This document shows, one piece after another, positions 42,495 to 50,808 of a DNA stretch of 52,054 nucleotides. Each line of letters starts with the position of its first letter. The first letter of the stretch is position 1. This DNA is from an uncultured Eubacteriales bacterium. Its GTDB lineage: Bacteria; Bacillota; Clostridia; Christensenellales; Aristaeellaceae. The notes under the pieces are model-generated. The model saw only the letters and a list, made by a program, of their open reading frames with translations. It did not search any database and had not been told where the DNA came from. Made by a program: the position numbers and the translations under genes. The stretch covers positions 1 through 52,054 of the forward strand of contig CACWXP010000026.1 in assembly GCA_902764875.1 (NCBI GenBank), written 5' to 3'.

Positions 42495-42523
42495 ATTATA
42501 TCATCACACTAATATAAACGCAA
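42495..42523 (-). promoter_or_regulatory. Promoter of the DUF4143 ATPase gene
   Basis: Minus-strand TTGCGT (42518-42523), a 17-bp spacer and a perfect TATAAT (42495-42500), between palindromes A and B. Confidence 0.7.
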
Positions 42524-42536
42524 GAGACAATATCGA

Positions 42537-42563
42537 CAAATCTGGGATTGAATCCCGGATTTG
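42537..42563. repeat. Palindrome copy B at the DUF4143 promoter
   Basis: CAAATC-t-GGGATT, a G centre, then AATCCC-g-GATTTG. It is almost identical to copy A (both lie in a CGACAAATCTGGGAT context), with centres about 74 bp apart, roughly seven helical turns. Confidence 0.7.
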
Positions 42564-42733
42564 CTGTGGATCATGTGGCTCCTATTACTCTCGGTGAGGT
42601 ACTGTAAGCTGTCAAAGAAGGACGAGAGAGCATCAGGCAAAACGCGCCTGATTATGAAGAAACCCATCCTTTGCCTTGTGGCTCTGATGTCATCCAGCTC
42701 GACCTGCTGAAAATGACTGCCATCCACCGAACG

Positions 42734-43000
42734 CTAATATGCGCCAAGAGCAAGCTGCGCAATAGCAGCAGCTTCCTGAGCATGAATGATGTCCGTCAAA
42801 CGCCCGTACTGAGAAATCAGCGCGTCATCGCACAGACGCATCAGCCCCTCGAAGTAATAGTCGTTGGCGGCGACGCTGGTGAAGCCTGTGATAATGGTCC
42901 CCACGCCGCCTCGGGCCAGCTCGTCATATATAGCATAGGCCCTCTTCCGGCATTTTTCTTCTTTATTGACAGGCTGGGTTTCTGCGCCATCTAACGATTC
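42734..43000 (-). pseudogene. Old-yellow-enzyme (NADH:flavin oxidoreductase) fragment
   Basis: The minus strand encodes YDELARGGVGTIITGFTS, then NDYYFEGLMRLCDDALI and LTDIIHAQ...IAQLALGAY. This is an internal stretch from the N-terminal part of OYE-family flavin reductases. Intact members exceed 340 residues. A stop follows GAY, where the family continues, and the upstream sequence is unrelated, so both ends are lost. The next 220 bases (42509-42730) contain an open minus-strand frame of unknown origin. Confidence 0.7.
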
Positions 43001-43043
43001 TGCTAATGACTGCCACATTTGTTTGCTTTGAACTATTTTCTGA

Positions 43044-43487
43044 CTACCGCCTACACCAGAAGGCGTAGTCAATGTGCATATCTTCCATGCGGGACATCTG
43101 ATTGGTTGTGGATGTATCGCCTGTCACATAGACAGAGCAGCCGTTGGAAAAGGTGAGCACATAACCCACGCATTCATTCACATCGTGGAAGCTGTTGAAG
43201 CCTGCCTCAACCGCTTCCACGCGCACATAAGGCAGATTGAATACCTGATGCACGCCGTCGATGAGCGCTTCTTTGTGCGTGACAATTTAGCAATTCTCAT
43301 TTCGATTGGTTACTTTGTCAATGGCACAATGATCGAAGTGCCCGTGGGTCACCAGGATCAGATCGGCAGGCAGCCCGTACTGATCTCCGGCATAGGGATG
43401 ATTGTATATTATGCCTGGCTGTGATAAAACATGGCCAGGTAAAAACTTTTTGGTCAGGTGAATAAAACCCGATGTTCTACTCGTCAT
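43044..43487 (-). pseudogene. Broken metallo-beta-lactamase-fold hydrolase
   Basis: The frame encodes NHPYAGDQYGL and LILVTHGHFDHC, the HxHxDH zinc motif. It meets an in-frame TAA at about 43287-43289 and continues in the same frame with KEALIDGVHQVFNL, SFHDVNECVGYVL and VYVTGDTSTTNQMSRMED, ending abruptly after DYAFW. The single internal stop and the missing C-terminal histidine region indicate a dead gene. The intact family members are zinc hydrolases of about 220 residues. Confidence 0.75.
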
Positions 43488-43512
43488 TCATAGTGAAGGG
43501 AGGTGATCGGCG

Positions 43513-43990
43513 ATGGAACGTGCTGCGGTACCCAGCATGATCCGCGAACAGAGACTGAATCAATGGATCGAAGACTACTCTGATTCGATTTTGCGGACCT
43601 GTTTTCTCTATCTGTCCGATCAGACCCAGGCTGAGGATGCGACACAGGACACGTGGATCAAAGCCTGGAAACACGCGCATAGCAATCAATACCTGCAAGG
43701 ATTACCGGCGTACAGCCTGGTTCAGGCATGTGGATCGGAGCAAAGCGCTGGATGAACTGCCGCCGCAGCTGATTGCCGTGGAACCGGAGGATCGTACCCT
43801 CACGCTGATGGTGATGGATCTGCCGGACAGATACAAACAGGTCATTCTTCTCCATTTCTTTCAGGGGCTTACGATGCAGGAAACAGCCGATGCGCTGGGG
43901 GCATCACAGTCAACAGTGCATCGCAGGCTGAAAAAAGCGGAAGAGCTCCTGAAAGGATCGCTGACGGGAGGTGTGACTTATGAAGGATAA
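43513..43990 (+). pseudogene. ECF sigma factor, copy 1, disrupted by internal deletion and frameshift
   Basis: GGGAGGTGA precedes ATG 43513. The frame reads region 2 (SILRTCFLYLSDQTQAEDA, DTWIKAWKH), then slips. In another frame the protein resumes at RIAINTCKDYRR...WFRHVDR and carries a good region 4 (LPDRYKQVILLHF, ETADALGASQSTVHRRLKK) to the stop at 43990. Compared with copies 2 and 3, about 15 residues (the FRGxSSEKTW segment) are missing at the junction near 43675. The product is likely non-functional unless rescued by frameshifting. The stop overlaps its anti-sigma gene by 11 bases. Confidence 0.8.
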
Positions 43991-44933
43991 CAGATTGGAA
44001 CAGCGAATTCAGCATTCGCTGAACGCGGAGCTTTCCGGGCTGAACACGACTTCCTGGCAGCGTAATCAATTCTTTGAAAGCGCGACAGGAGGAAATAAAG
44101 TGAAAAGAAAGCTTACATACAGCCTTGTGCTGGCGATCGTGTTGCTGCTGATTGCGGCGACAGCGCTGGCAGCGGTCGCTGGGATCATCTTTGCAAAACG
44201 AGTGCCCGCCACAGAAATTGCGGATCAGGCGTTGCTCAGAACCTATGGGATTACCGCCCAGATGCAATCCCTGTTCATACGGGAAACCGCAGAGGGAGCA
44301 GGCGGAACAACTGTTGTAACATATGAAGGAAGAGAGCATCTTGCTTATGTGCTGGGCAAGTATACAGTGATCGTGGATGGCCAAACCGTGAAAAACATAT
44401 GCTGGAGCCATGATGGGGAGGACACAAGTGGCGGGCTGGAAGCCTCCGCCTGGGGGAAGGATCAGCTGGATGAAATCCTGCGGATCGACCCGGAAACCGG
44501 GAAACAGGCCCAGCTGTATACGTTCAATCCTTACATCGAACGGATTAACCGAGAGCATGGTTTTGACTATGAAGCGTATTGGGATGAAGATGAGGATGAA
44601 TATGTAGTTGTTTTGGAGGGGGAAGATGTTCAGCAAGCGAAGGAGCGGCAAGCTTTTTCTGCGCATGAGTTCGTCCAAATCGCAAAGAAAGCCGTTGGTG
44701 TAAGATATCACTTAACTTCCCAGCAGATTTCTTTGATGTCAATAGACGTGGATGAGAATTCTGCCTATGTCCTGCTGGATGGAACGCTCTGTTATCGCTG
44801 TTGGATCTTCGTGGGAGAACTGTCCTCTGAGGAAACGGAACAGGATGGATGTTACACTGTTTATCTGAACCTGGAAACTGGTGTTGTGGAGGATATCCAG
44901 TTCCTGTCTGAGCACGGCGGTGGAAATGGCTGA
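43980..44933 (+). CDS. Membrane anti-sigma-like protein, copy 1
   Basis: The 317-residue protein has a cytoplasmic N-terminus of about 40 residues (IQHSLNAELSGLNTTSW), one membrane helix (about 44-66, LTYSLVLAIVLLLIAATALA) and an extracytoplasmic domain of about 245 residues. The Asp/Glu-rich part and the YTVYLNLETGVVEDIQF ending look PepSY-like. The N-terminus and helix match the partners of sigma copies 2 and 3, so I infer it binds its sigma factor through the LSGL segment. The ectodomain differs from the other two. GGGAGG precedes the ATG. Confidence 0.75.
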   Translation: MKDNRLEQRIQHSLNAELSGLNTTSWQRNQFFESATGGNKVKRKLTYSLVLAIVLLLIAATALAAVAGIIFAKRVPATEIADQALLRTYGITAQMQSLFIRETAEGAGGTTVVTYEGREHLAYVLGKYTVIVDGQTVKNICWSHDGEDTSGGLEASAWGKDQLDEILRIDPETGKQAQLYTFNPYIERINREHGFDYEAYWDEDEDEYVVVLEGEDVQQAKERQAFSAHEFVQIAKKAVGVRYHLTSQQISLMSIDVDENSAYVLLDGTLCYRCWIFVGELSSEETEQDGCYTVYLNLETGVVEDIQFLSEHGGGNG

Positions 44934-44957
44934 TTATTCTGAAAGACTTGTTGCATT

Positions 44958-44986
44958 TTTCCGGCTGTGTTATACATAGCCGGAAA
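44958..44986 (+). terminator. Hairpin after anti-sigma copy 1
   Basis: TTTCCGGCT (44958-44966) and AGCCGGAAA (44978-44986) form a 9-bp stem. A hairpin with the same CCGGCT/AGCCGG core follows anti-sigma copy 2. The T-tract is weak here. Confidence 0.55.
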
Positions 44987-45074
44987 TTTGTATGGAAAGA
45001 ATTATGCCTATTCGATATTTTGCCGACAGGTTACGTCTATATATGTGAAAACCCTTTGAGAGGAGGTGTGTCCC

Positions 45075-45593
45075 ATGGAAGCTGTCAAGGATCCGGACAG
45101 CCTGCGGGATCAAACCATTGAGAAACTGATTTTACAATATCAGACACCGCTGCTTCGCCTGTGCTATGTGCAGTTGCAGGATCAGGCACTGGCAGAAGAC
45201 GCTGTGCAGGAAACATTTCTGAAGGCATACAAAGGATTTGCCTCGTTTCGCGGTGACAGCAGTGAAAAGACCTGGCTGACCCGAATCGCAGTAAATACCT
45301 GCCGGGATTTTCAGCGCGGCGGCTGGTTCAAACATACAGACCGGAGAATAACGCCGGAAATGCTGCCTGTGGGAGCCATACAGCCGGATACTGAAGACCT
45401 GGATTTGTCGATGGCTGTGATGAAACTGCCCCGGAAAATGCGGGAAGCGATCATTCTTTATTACTATCAGGACATGAGCACGGAGGAGATTGCTGAAACA
45501 CTGGGTATTGCCCAGTCATCAGTATCCAACCGATTGCGACGAGGCCGGGAAAAGCTTCGGAAAATGCTGGAAGGGAGGGATCAGGATGCGTGA
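45075..45593 (+). CDS. ECF RNA polymerase sigma factor, copy 2
   Basis: This 172-residue group 4 sigma factor directs RNA polymerase to envelope-stress-type promoters. Region 2 is at about residues 20-85 (LCYVQLQDQALAEDAVQETFLKAY, ending in TWLTRIAVNTCRDFQR). Region 4 is at about 115-168 (LPRKMREAIILYYYQDM, EIAETLGIAQSSVSNRL). GAGGAGG lies eight bases before ATG 45075. An upstream GTG is inside the ribosome binding site. Its stop overlaps the anti-sigma start by eight bases, coupling the pair. Confidence 0.93.
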   Translation: MEAVKDPDSLRDQTIEKLILQYQTPLLRLCYVQLQDQALAEDAVQETFLKAYKGFASFRGDSSEKTWLTRIAVNTCRDFQRGGWFKHTDRRITPEMLPVGAIQPDTEDLDLSMAVMKLPRKMREAIILYYYQDMSTEEIAETLGIAQSSVSNRLRRGREKLRKMLEGRDQDA

Positions 45594-48357
45594 GGATCTG
45601 AACAGAGAAAAAATGCATAAAGCAATTGATTCAACGCTGTCCGGACTGAACGGTGATCCCTGGCTGTTTCAGCGCGTCTCCGCCCGTGCTGCGGAAGGAG
45701 AAACAAAAGTGAAGAAAAAACTGTCTGCCGGATTGGTTCTGGCAATTGTCATGATACTGATTGCAGCGGTTGCTTTGGCTGTGACGCTGCTGACCCATCA
45801 GGAGATCGTTGAACAGGTTGCTGTTCCGCTGGCGGTTGATAACGACGCCTGTGTGGGAGTCAACAAGACATACAATGCTGAGGAACTGGCGGAACTGGTA
45901 CGCAGCCTGAATGAAAACGGGATTACACTGGAAGAAAACAACCGGATTATGCAGGCTCTGCAAAACGGCCAGGGATATTATGAAGAAGAAACAATTATGG
46001 AGATCTGCCGTCAGGCCTTTGGCGGAAACTATTACACCTGGACACTGGAACAGCAGGACTGGTATGAGGATCTGATGGTTCAAATCGGCTTCCATGAAAC
46101 GCATCTGACCCGGTTGCCGGGAGAAGGAAACATGAAATATGAGGATGCGGAAACCTTCGCGTTCCGGAAAATCCGGGAAGCATATGGACAGGATTTGCCG
46201 CTGGAAGATCGGAGCATATGGCAACTGAGCCGCCAGTTCTATGTGGAAAACCCTGACGATCCCACCAGTGCCGGATGGAGTTTCTCACTGGAACCAATGG
46301 ATATAGATCATGGGCAGTACTATATTGGTTTTGGCGACAATGATCCTGAAGAAACAGTCTTTGTCAGTGCCAATATCCATGATTGGTCCCAATCCTATAC
46401 CGGCGATGAACTTCTGGGCCATTTTAATACGGTCTATTCATGGAACTATGGGCAGTGGCCGCAGGAAGCCTGGCAGAGACTGCATGAAATGCTGCAGGGC
46501 GCGGAAATTGATCCGACCAGCCGGGAGGCACAGGCGCTGAAAGCATTCCGAATGACAGAGTATCCTGTACCCGGCGAAAAGGATATTTCAAGGGAGACCG
46601 CGATTCAAAAAGCGAAAGAAGCCCTGCAGGATTCACGCGCAGCGCTGGACGGAGTGGTACTGACTGAATATGAAGGACAAAGAATTTGGATGGTTTCATT
46701 TGTAATCAAGCCTTCAAATGAAGGAATTGCCGATGATACAGCGGGCTTCTTTGCAGTGTCTGTGGACAGTGCAACGGGCACTATACTGGATTCAAGGAAA
46801 CAAGACCTGGATGATTCAATTGCTTTTGCATACGTACCTGTGAATGCCTATGTAAAAGCATGGGAAGGAATCCTTCGCCGGAGCGAGATTATACAATCGG
46901 CTGTTGATGCAATCCAGAAGAAGTATCCTGACTTGGATTTGATGAATGAAGAAAAATACGAAATAAGAGCTGATGGTTATAAGAGATGGAATGTGACATT
47001 CCAGGCGAAAGATATTCGCTGGGGCAATGTGACCGCAAGTGTATCCATGGATGGAATCGTCGGCGAGATCAACGCAGATACTGAGCCGCTGAACGGGGAT
47101 AATCTTTGGAAACGGTACAGGCAGGCACAAGGATATTTCGGTCAGTGGGATCAGTCGGTTTGGGGGCAACTGGAAAAGGACATGTCCGGGCTGGAGCCAG
47201 TGCAGATTGATGGAAAATTGCTTAAAGCAACCCATTATCCGGAAGAATCCTCTGTGAAGATCCAACATGAGCAGGCAAAAGACCTCGGCATACAAGCAAC
47301 CGGAAAGCGCACGGCTGAAGTGAATACCTGTGTGTTGGTGGATGCGCAACCGCATCCGGTCTGGATTATGCGAATCCTGACTGATGAAGCGGATGAGCCG
47401 GTTGTAGGGATTGATGCTGAAACCGGAGTCGTCGTTTTTACGGAACAGTTCAAAACGGATTACACTCCCCAATATGTATTGTATTCCATGCCGGAAACTT
47501 GGCGAAAGATGGAACTGGAAATGCTTGGGGCTCCCTATATGGCGAAGGTGGCCATCACACATAAGTTCGGAGATATGTGGCTTGATGAACCGGAACTGGA
47601 CGTGGATAACACTGAAAACTGGGAATTACAGCAAGATGGGCTTGTGATTCGCTATATCGGACGCTGGAAAGGCATGAAGAGCTACGAAGTGGAGCTGGAT
47701 CAGAACGGGTTTGTGCTCCGCTGTGAGGAAAGCAATACCACCTCTATGGAAGAGAAATCGAATAATGCCGGAGAACTAAATGAAGAAGCGCTTGTTCTGC
47801 CGCCAACGCCGATTCCGCTTCCGGATGGAAAACCCTGGTTCTGGGGAATGGATTTCGCGCCGCAGGAATTCTGGGATCAGTTGGAAAAACTATTTTACAC
47901 GCATGTAATGACGATGGACGATTATCCGGCAAGGGAAAAAGACTGGCTTGAAGCTTTCGGAGAGTCTGAGTTCTGGCCGCAGGGATACCAGATCGTTCGT
48001 TATCTTTATTATGCGACGGAAGAGCAGCTAAAGCAGCCCGGCCTTCAGTATCCGGTATTCCCAAATCCAGACAAGAAAACGCAGAAAGAAATCTGTGAAA
48101 TTGCTCTCAATGCTTTCCACGAGATCGCAGACGCGGAAATGGGTAAAGAATGGGTTGCAAATATAAAAGTCGGCAGCACTTTATGTAGTGATAAGACAAA
48201 TCCCGATACGGAGGAACAATATGGAATGCATATATGGTATGTCAATTTCAACGTCTGGGAAGACGAATTCAATATTTGGAATCCAAAGGGAGAAGCAATG
48301 TTGGATGAAGACGGCAATGTACTCGTAGTAAGGCTGGGGTTATCTGGAAACGGATGA
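45586..48357 (+). CDS. Membrane anti-sigma-like protein, copy 2, giant ectodomain
   Basis: The 923-residue protein has a short cytoplasmic N-terminus (AIDSTLSGLNGDPWLFQRV), a membrane helix at about 45-67 and an ectodomain of about 850 residues. The first 120 ectodomain residues (EIVEQVAVPLAV, LNENGITLEENNRIMQAL, GYYEEETIMEICRQAFG) are closely matched in copy 3. Beyond that lie repeated PepSY-like units (SRETAIQKAKEAL, VDSATGTILDS, DAETGVVVFTEQF) and Trp-rich modules (WPQEAWQRLHEML, WDQSVWGQLEKDM). It probably senses an extracellular signal or processing event. A terminator with a CCGGCTAT stem follows. Confidence 0.8.
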   Translation: MREDLNREKMHKAIDSTLSGLNGDPWLFQRVSARAAEGETKVKKKLSAGLVLAIVMILIAAVALAVTLLTHQEIVEQVAVPLAVDNDACVGVNKTYNAEELAELVRSLNENGITLEENNRIMQALQNGQGYYEEETIMEICRQAFGGNYYTWTLEQQDWYEDLMVQIGFHETHLTRLPGEGNMKYEDAETFAFRKIREAYGQDLPLEDRSIWQLSRQFYVENPDDPTSAGWSFSLEPMDIDHGQYYIGFGDNDPEETVFVSANIHDWSQSYTGDELLGHFNTVYSWNYGQWPQEAWQRLHEMLQGAEIDPTSREAQALKAFRMTEYPVPGEKDISRETAIQKAKEALQDSRAALDGVVLTEYEGQRIWMVSFVIKPSNEGIADDTAGFFAVSVDSATGTILDSRKQDLDDSIAFAYVPVNAYVKAWEGILRRSEIIQSAVDAIQKKYPDLDLMNEEKYEIRADGYKRWNVTFQAKDIRWGNVTASVSMDGIVGEINADTEPLNGDNLWKRYRQAQGYFGQWDQSVWGQLEKDMSGLEPVQIDGKLLKATHYPEESSVKIQHEQAKDLGIQATGKRTAEVNTCVLVDAQPHPVWIMRILTDEADEPVVGIDAETGVVVFTEQFKTDYTPQYVLYSMPETWRKMELEMLGAPYMAKVAITHKFGDMWLDEPELDVDNTENWELQQDGLVIRYIGRWKGMKSYEVELDQNGFVLRCEESNTTSMEEKSNNAGELNEEALVLPPTPIPLPDGKPWFWGMDFAPQEFWDQLEKLFYTHVMTMDDYPAREKDWLEAFGESEFWPQGYQIVRYLYYATEEQLKQPGLQYPVFPNPDKKTQKEICEIALNAFHEIADAEMGKEWVANIKVGSTLCSDKTNPDTEEQYGMHIWYVNFNVWEDEFNIWNPKGEAMLDEDGNVLVVRLGLSGNG

Positions 48358-48421
48358 ATGACATAGCCAATTACAAACCCTGAGTTTTCCAACGTATAAG
48401 TGTTGAATGATTCAACTTTTT

Positions 48422-48451
48422 TCCGGCTATGATATCCATAGCCGGATTTTT
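48422..48451 (+). terminator. Intrinsic terminator after anti-sigma copy 2
   Basis: TCCGGCTAT (48422-48430) and ATAGCCGGA (48438-48446) form a 9-bp stem followed by five T. It separates copy 2 from copy 3. Confidence 0.8.
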
Positions 48452-48512
48452 CCAAGAAATGAAATATTTTCTTTCGCATATCAGTCAGTATTAGTGAAGG
48501 GGGTGAAAGCAC

Positions 48513-49031
48513 ATGAGCAATGTCAAGGGCCCTGACGAAGCTCAAAACCCGAATTTCGAAGAACTGGTGGCGCAGTATCAGGGATCTGTATTGCGGATGT
48601 GTTTCCTCTACTTGTGCGACAAGACACTGGCTGAGGACGCTGTACAGGAAACGTTTGTGAAGGTATACAGGGGATTGAATAGTTTTCATGGCCAGAGCAG
48701 TATCAAGACCTGGATCATGAAAATTGCCATTCATACCTGCTACGATATGAATCATTCCGGATGGTTCCGGCATTTTGATCGTCGGATCACACCGGAGATG
48801 CTGCCTGAAGCGGCAGTCCCGTTTGAGGAAAGAGATGAGGAACTGATCACAGCCGTCATGCGGCTCCCGATTAAACTGCGCGAAGTGATTCTACTGTTTT
48901 ACTATCAGGGATTCAGCATACAGGAAATCATGGATTCGCTGGGCGTGTCCCAGTCAACCGTCACAGGGCGGCTGAAACGGGGAAGAGACAAACTTCGCGG
49001 ATTACTGGAAAGGAGGGATTCCGATGCGTGA
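48513..49031 (+). CDS. ECF RNA polymerase sigma factor, copy 3
   Basis: This 172-residue group 4 sigma factor is clearly homologous to copy 2: region 2 has MCFLYLCDKTLAEDAVQET and SIKTWIMKIAIHTCYDM; the shared GWFRHFDRRITPEMLPEA linker follows; region 4 has LPIKLREVILLFYYQGF and EIMDSLGVSQSTVTGRLKR. GGGGGTG precedes the ATG. Its stop overlaps the anti-sigma start by eight bases, the same arrangement as copy 2, so the pair was duplicated as a unit. Confidence 0.93.
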   Translation: MSNVKGPDEAQNPNFEELVAQYQGSVLRMCFLYLCDKTLAEDAVQETFVKVYRGLNSFHGQSSIKTWIMKIAIHTCYDMNHSGWFRHFDRRITPEMLPEAAVPFEERDEELITAVMRLPIKLREVILLFYYQGFSIQEIMDSLGVSQSTVTGRLKRGRDKLRGLLERRDSDA

Positions 49032-50277
49032 AGCTGAAGAAAGAGAGATCTTCCAGAATGCTGTGGATCGGCGTCTTTCCGGTCTGCAGGAGAATCCTTT
49101 CCTAGCTCAGCGGATCATGAACGCTGAGAAGGGAGAGATAAAACCGATGAAAAAGAAACTGACACTGAGCATGGTTTTGGTCATTGTGTTATTGCTTATC
49201 GCGGTAACGGCGCTGGCCGTTGCACTGCTGTCGCCTAAGGAAATCGTGGAGCAGGTTGCTGTGCCGGTTGCACAGAGCAATGAGCAAGAGAATTATACCT
49301 ATGAAGAACTGGCGGAGCTGATCCGGGCGTTGAATGAAAACGGGATTACTCTGGACGAAGGTTCTAAGATTATGCGGGCTTTTCAGGCCGGGCACGGCTA
49401 CTGGGAAAAAGATGCTATTCATGAAATATGCTTATCCGCGTTTGGTGCGAATAAGAGCACATGGAGCATTGAACAACGGTACTGGTATGGAGAAATGATG
49501 GTCGCGATCGGAGCGTGGGATAGCAATATATACATGCTGCCGGAGGGAGATGACCTGACTGAGCCGGAAGCCAGAAGACTTGCCGTGGACGCACTTAAGA
49601 AAGTGTATAACGTGGATCTTCCAACAGAAACGAATGAAGAATGGCTGATTGGAGCGGGATTTGGTTCCAATTATTATGATGAAGGCGATGATAGCTATTG
49701 GATTGTGGAATGGCATTTAGGCTTCAGCCGCCCGGAGAAGCCGGATGCATTGGTTTACGACGTTAGTTTTGATCGTCACGGAGAGAATATCCAGACTGAA
49801 TATCATGAAGAGCAGGAGATGGACGAGCGGGCGCTCAAACTGTATACGGAATTGATGACCATCGCCTCAAAAGAAAAGGAGGCCATGGAAAAGTATGGTG
49901 AAATCATGTATTTTTGGCCGGATGAAGTAAAGGTTGAAATCTACGGTGCAACAGGTCTGCCCTATGCCATCCCGGAACAGGCGCAAACCGACCAGGCAAT
50001 GAAGGACGCGAAAAGATTTATCACCGAAAAATATGGGCAGGATGCGCTAGCAAATCTGGGCGATTATCAGGTTGGATATCTCTTCCAGAAGCTTGATGAT
50101 GAAGAAGATATTGAAACAAAAATGACGCAGCTGATGTGGGATATTATGTTCACAACAGATCCGGAATTCCTGTCAGACGGCTATAGGGTACAATTCCAGA
50201 GAGTCATCGACCATGAAACTGGCGAAGAGAACATTGTTGATGTGATTGTTGAACATGCCAATCTGGGGTCTGGCTGA
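49024..50277 (+). CDS. Membrane anti-sigma-like protein, copy 3
   Basis: The 417-residue protein has a cytoplasmic N-terminus (AVDRRLSGLQENPFLAQRI), a membrane helix at about 45-67 (LTLSMVLVIVLLLIAVTALAV) and an ectodomain of about 350 residues. Residues 70-190 (SPKEIVEQVAVPVAQ, LNENGITLDEGSKIMRAF, YWEKDAIHEICLSAFG) are strongly similar to copy 2. The remainder lacks the long repeat array. I infer an anti-sigma role from the coupled, overlapping arrangement. No recognised ZAS zinc motif is present. Confidence 0.78.
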   Translation: MREAEEREIFQNAVDRRLSGLQENPFLAQRIMNAEKGEIKPMKKKLTLSMVLVIVLLLIAVTALAVALLSPKEIVEQVAVPVAQSNEQENYTYEELAELIRALNENGITLDEGSKIMRAFQAGHGYWEKDAIHEICLSAFGANKSTWSIEQRYWYGEMMVAIGAWDSNIYMLPEGDDLTEPEARRLAVDALKKVYNVDLPTETNEEWLIGAGFGSNYYDEGDDSYWIVEWHLGFSRPEKPDALVYDVSFDRHGENIQTEYHEEQEMDERALKLYTELMTIASKEKEAMEKYGEIMYFWPDEVKVEIYGATGLPYAIPEQAQTDQAMKDAKRFITEKYGQDALANLGDYQVGYLFQKLDDEEDIETKMTQLMWDIMFTTDPEFLSDGYRVQFQRVIDHETGEENIVDVIVEHANLGSG

Positions 50278-50306
50278 GTTGGAATGATCTATAAACAAAG
50301 CTGGGC

Positions 50307-50360
50307 TTGACACACTTAGTCGACACGTGTATACTAACGAATGTAGACGCGCGTCGACTA
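50307..50360 (+). promoter_or_regulatory. blaI-blaR1 promoter with two operator-like dyads
   Basis: TTGACA (50307-50312), a 17-bp spacer and TATACT (50330-50335). A dyad TAGT-CG-ACACGTGT-AT-ACTA (50317-50336) covers the spacer and -10. A second, related dyad around ACGCGCGT (50341-50360) lies 24 bp downstream. Their outer half-sites share CG(T/C)GTCGACTA. This matches the layout of BlaI/MecI autorepression. Confidence 0.8.
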
Positions 50361-50381
50361 TTTTCGTTGGAGGGATGATTG

Positions 50382-50750
50382 ATGTCTGTACAGGTAACAG
50401 AAGCGGAATGGAAAATCATGGAGTGCTTATGGGATCACGCACCGCAAACCATGGGTGAAATCACAGCGACACTTGAACCGGAAACCGGCTGGACACGCCA
50501 GACGGTGATTACCCTGCTGAAGCGGATGACTGAAAAAGGCGCTGTCAGCATGGACGATTCCGAACGGGCCAAGAAATATGTTCCGCTGATTACCCGGGAG
50601 GAAGCGTCCACGGAGGAAACACATAAATTTCTTAATCATGTTTTCAAGGGAAAGGCGTCCCTGCTTGTCAATCATCTGGTAGACAGCGGAGATCTTTCCG
50701 AGGATGATCTTCAGGAAATCCTGAATGTCATGCGCGAAGAAAAAAAGTAA
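50382..50750 (+). CDS. blaI: BlaI/MecI-family transcriptional repressor
   Basis: The 122-residue protein has a winged-helix N-terminus (VTEAEWKIMECLWDHAPQT, GWTRQTVITLLKRMTEKGAV) and a helical dimerisation C-terminus. In the family, the repressor is cleaved when the sensor protease BlaR1 detects beta-lactam or another signal, which opens the operon. ATG 50382 is chosen, with GGAGGG at normal spacing. blaR1 follows after 58 bases. No beta-lactamase or PBP2a gene is within the window, so the regulated target is unknown. Confidence 0.92.
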   Translation: MSVQVTEAEWKIMECLWDHAPQTMGEITATLEPETGWTRQTVITLLKRMTEKGAVSMDDSERAKKYVPLITREEASTEETHKFLNHVFKGKASLLVNHLVDSGDLSEDDLQEILNVMREEKK

Positions 50751-50808
50751 ACCTCGTAAATAATTGGTGTCTCCTGAATCGTCTGTATAGATGGGAGGTC
50801 TTTTTGCG

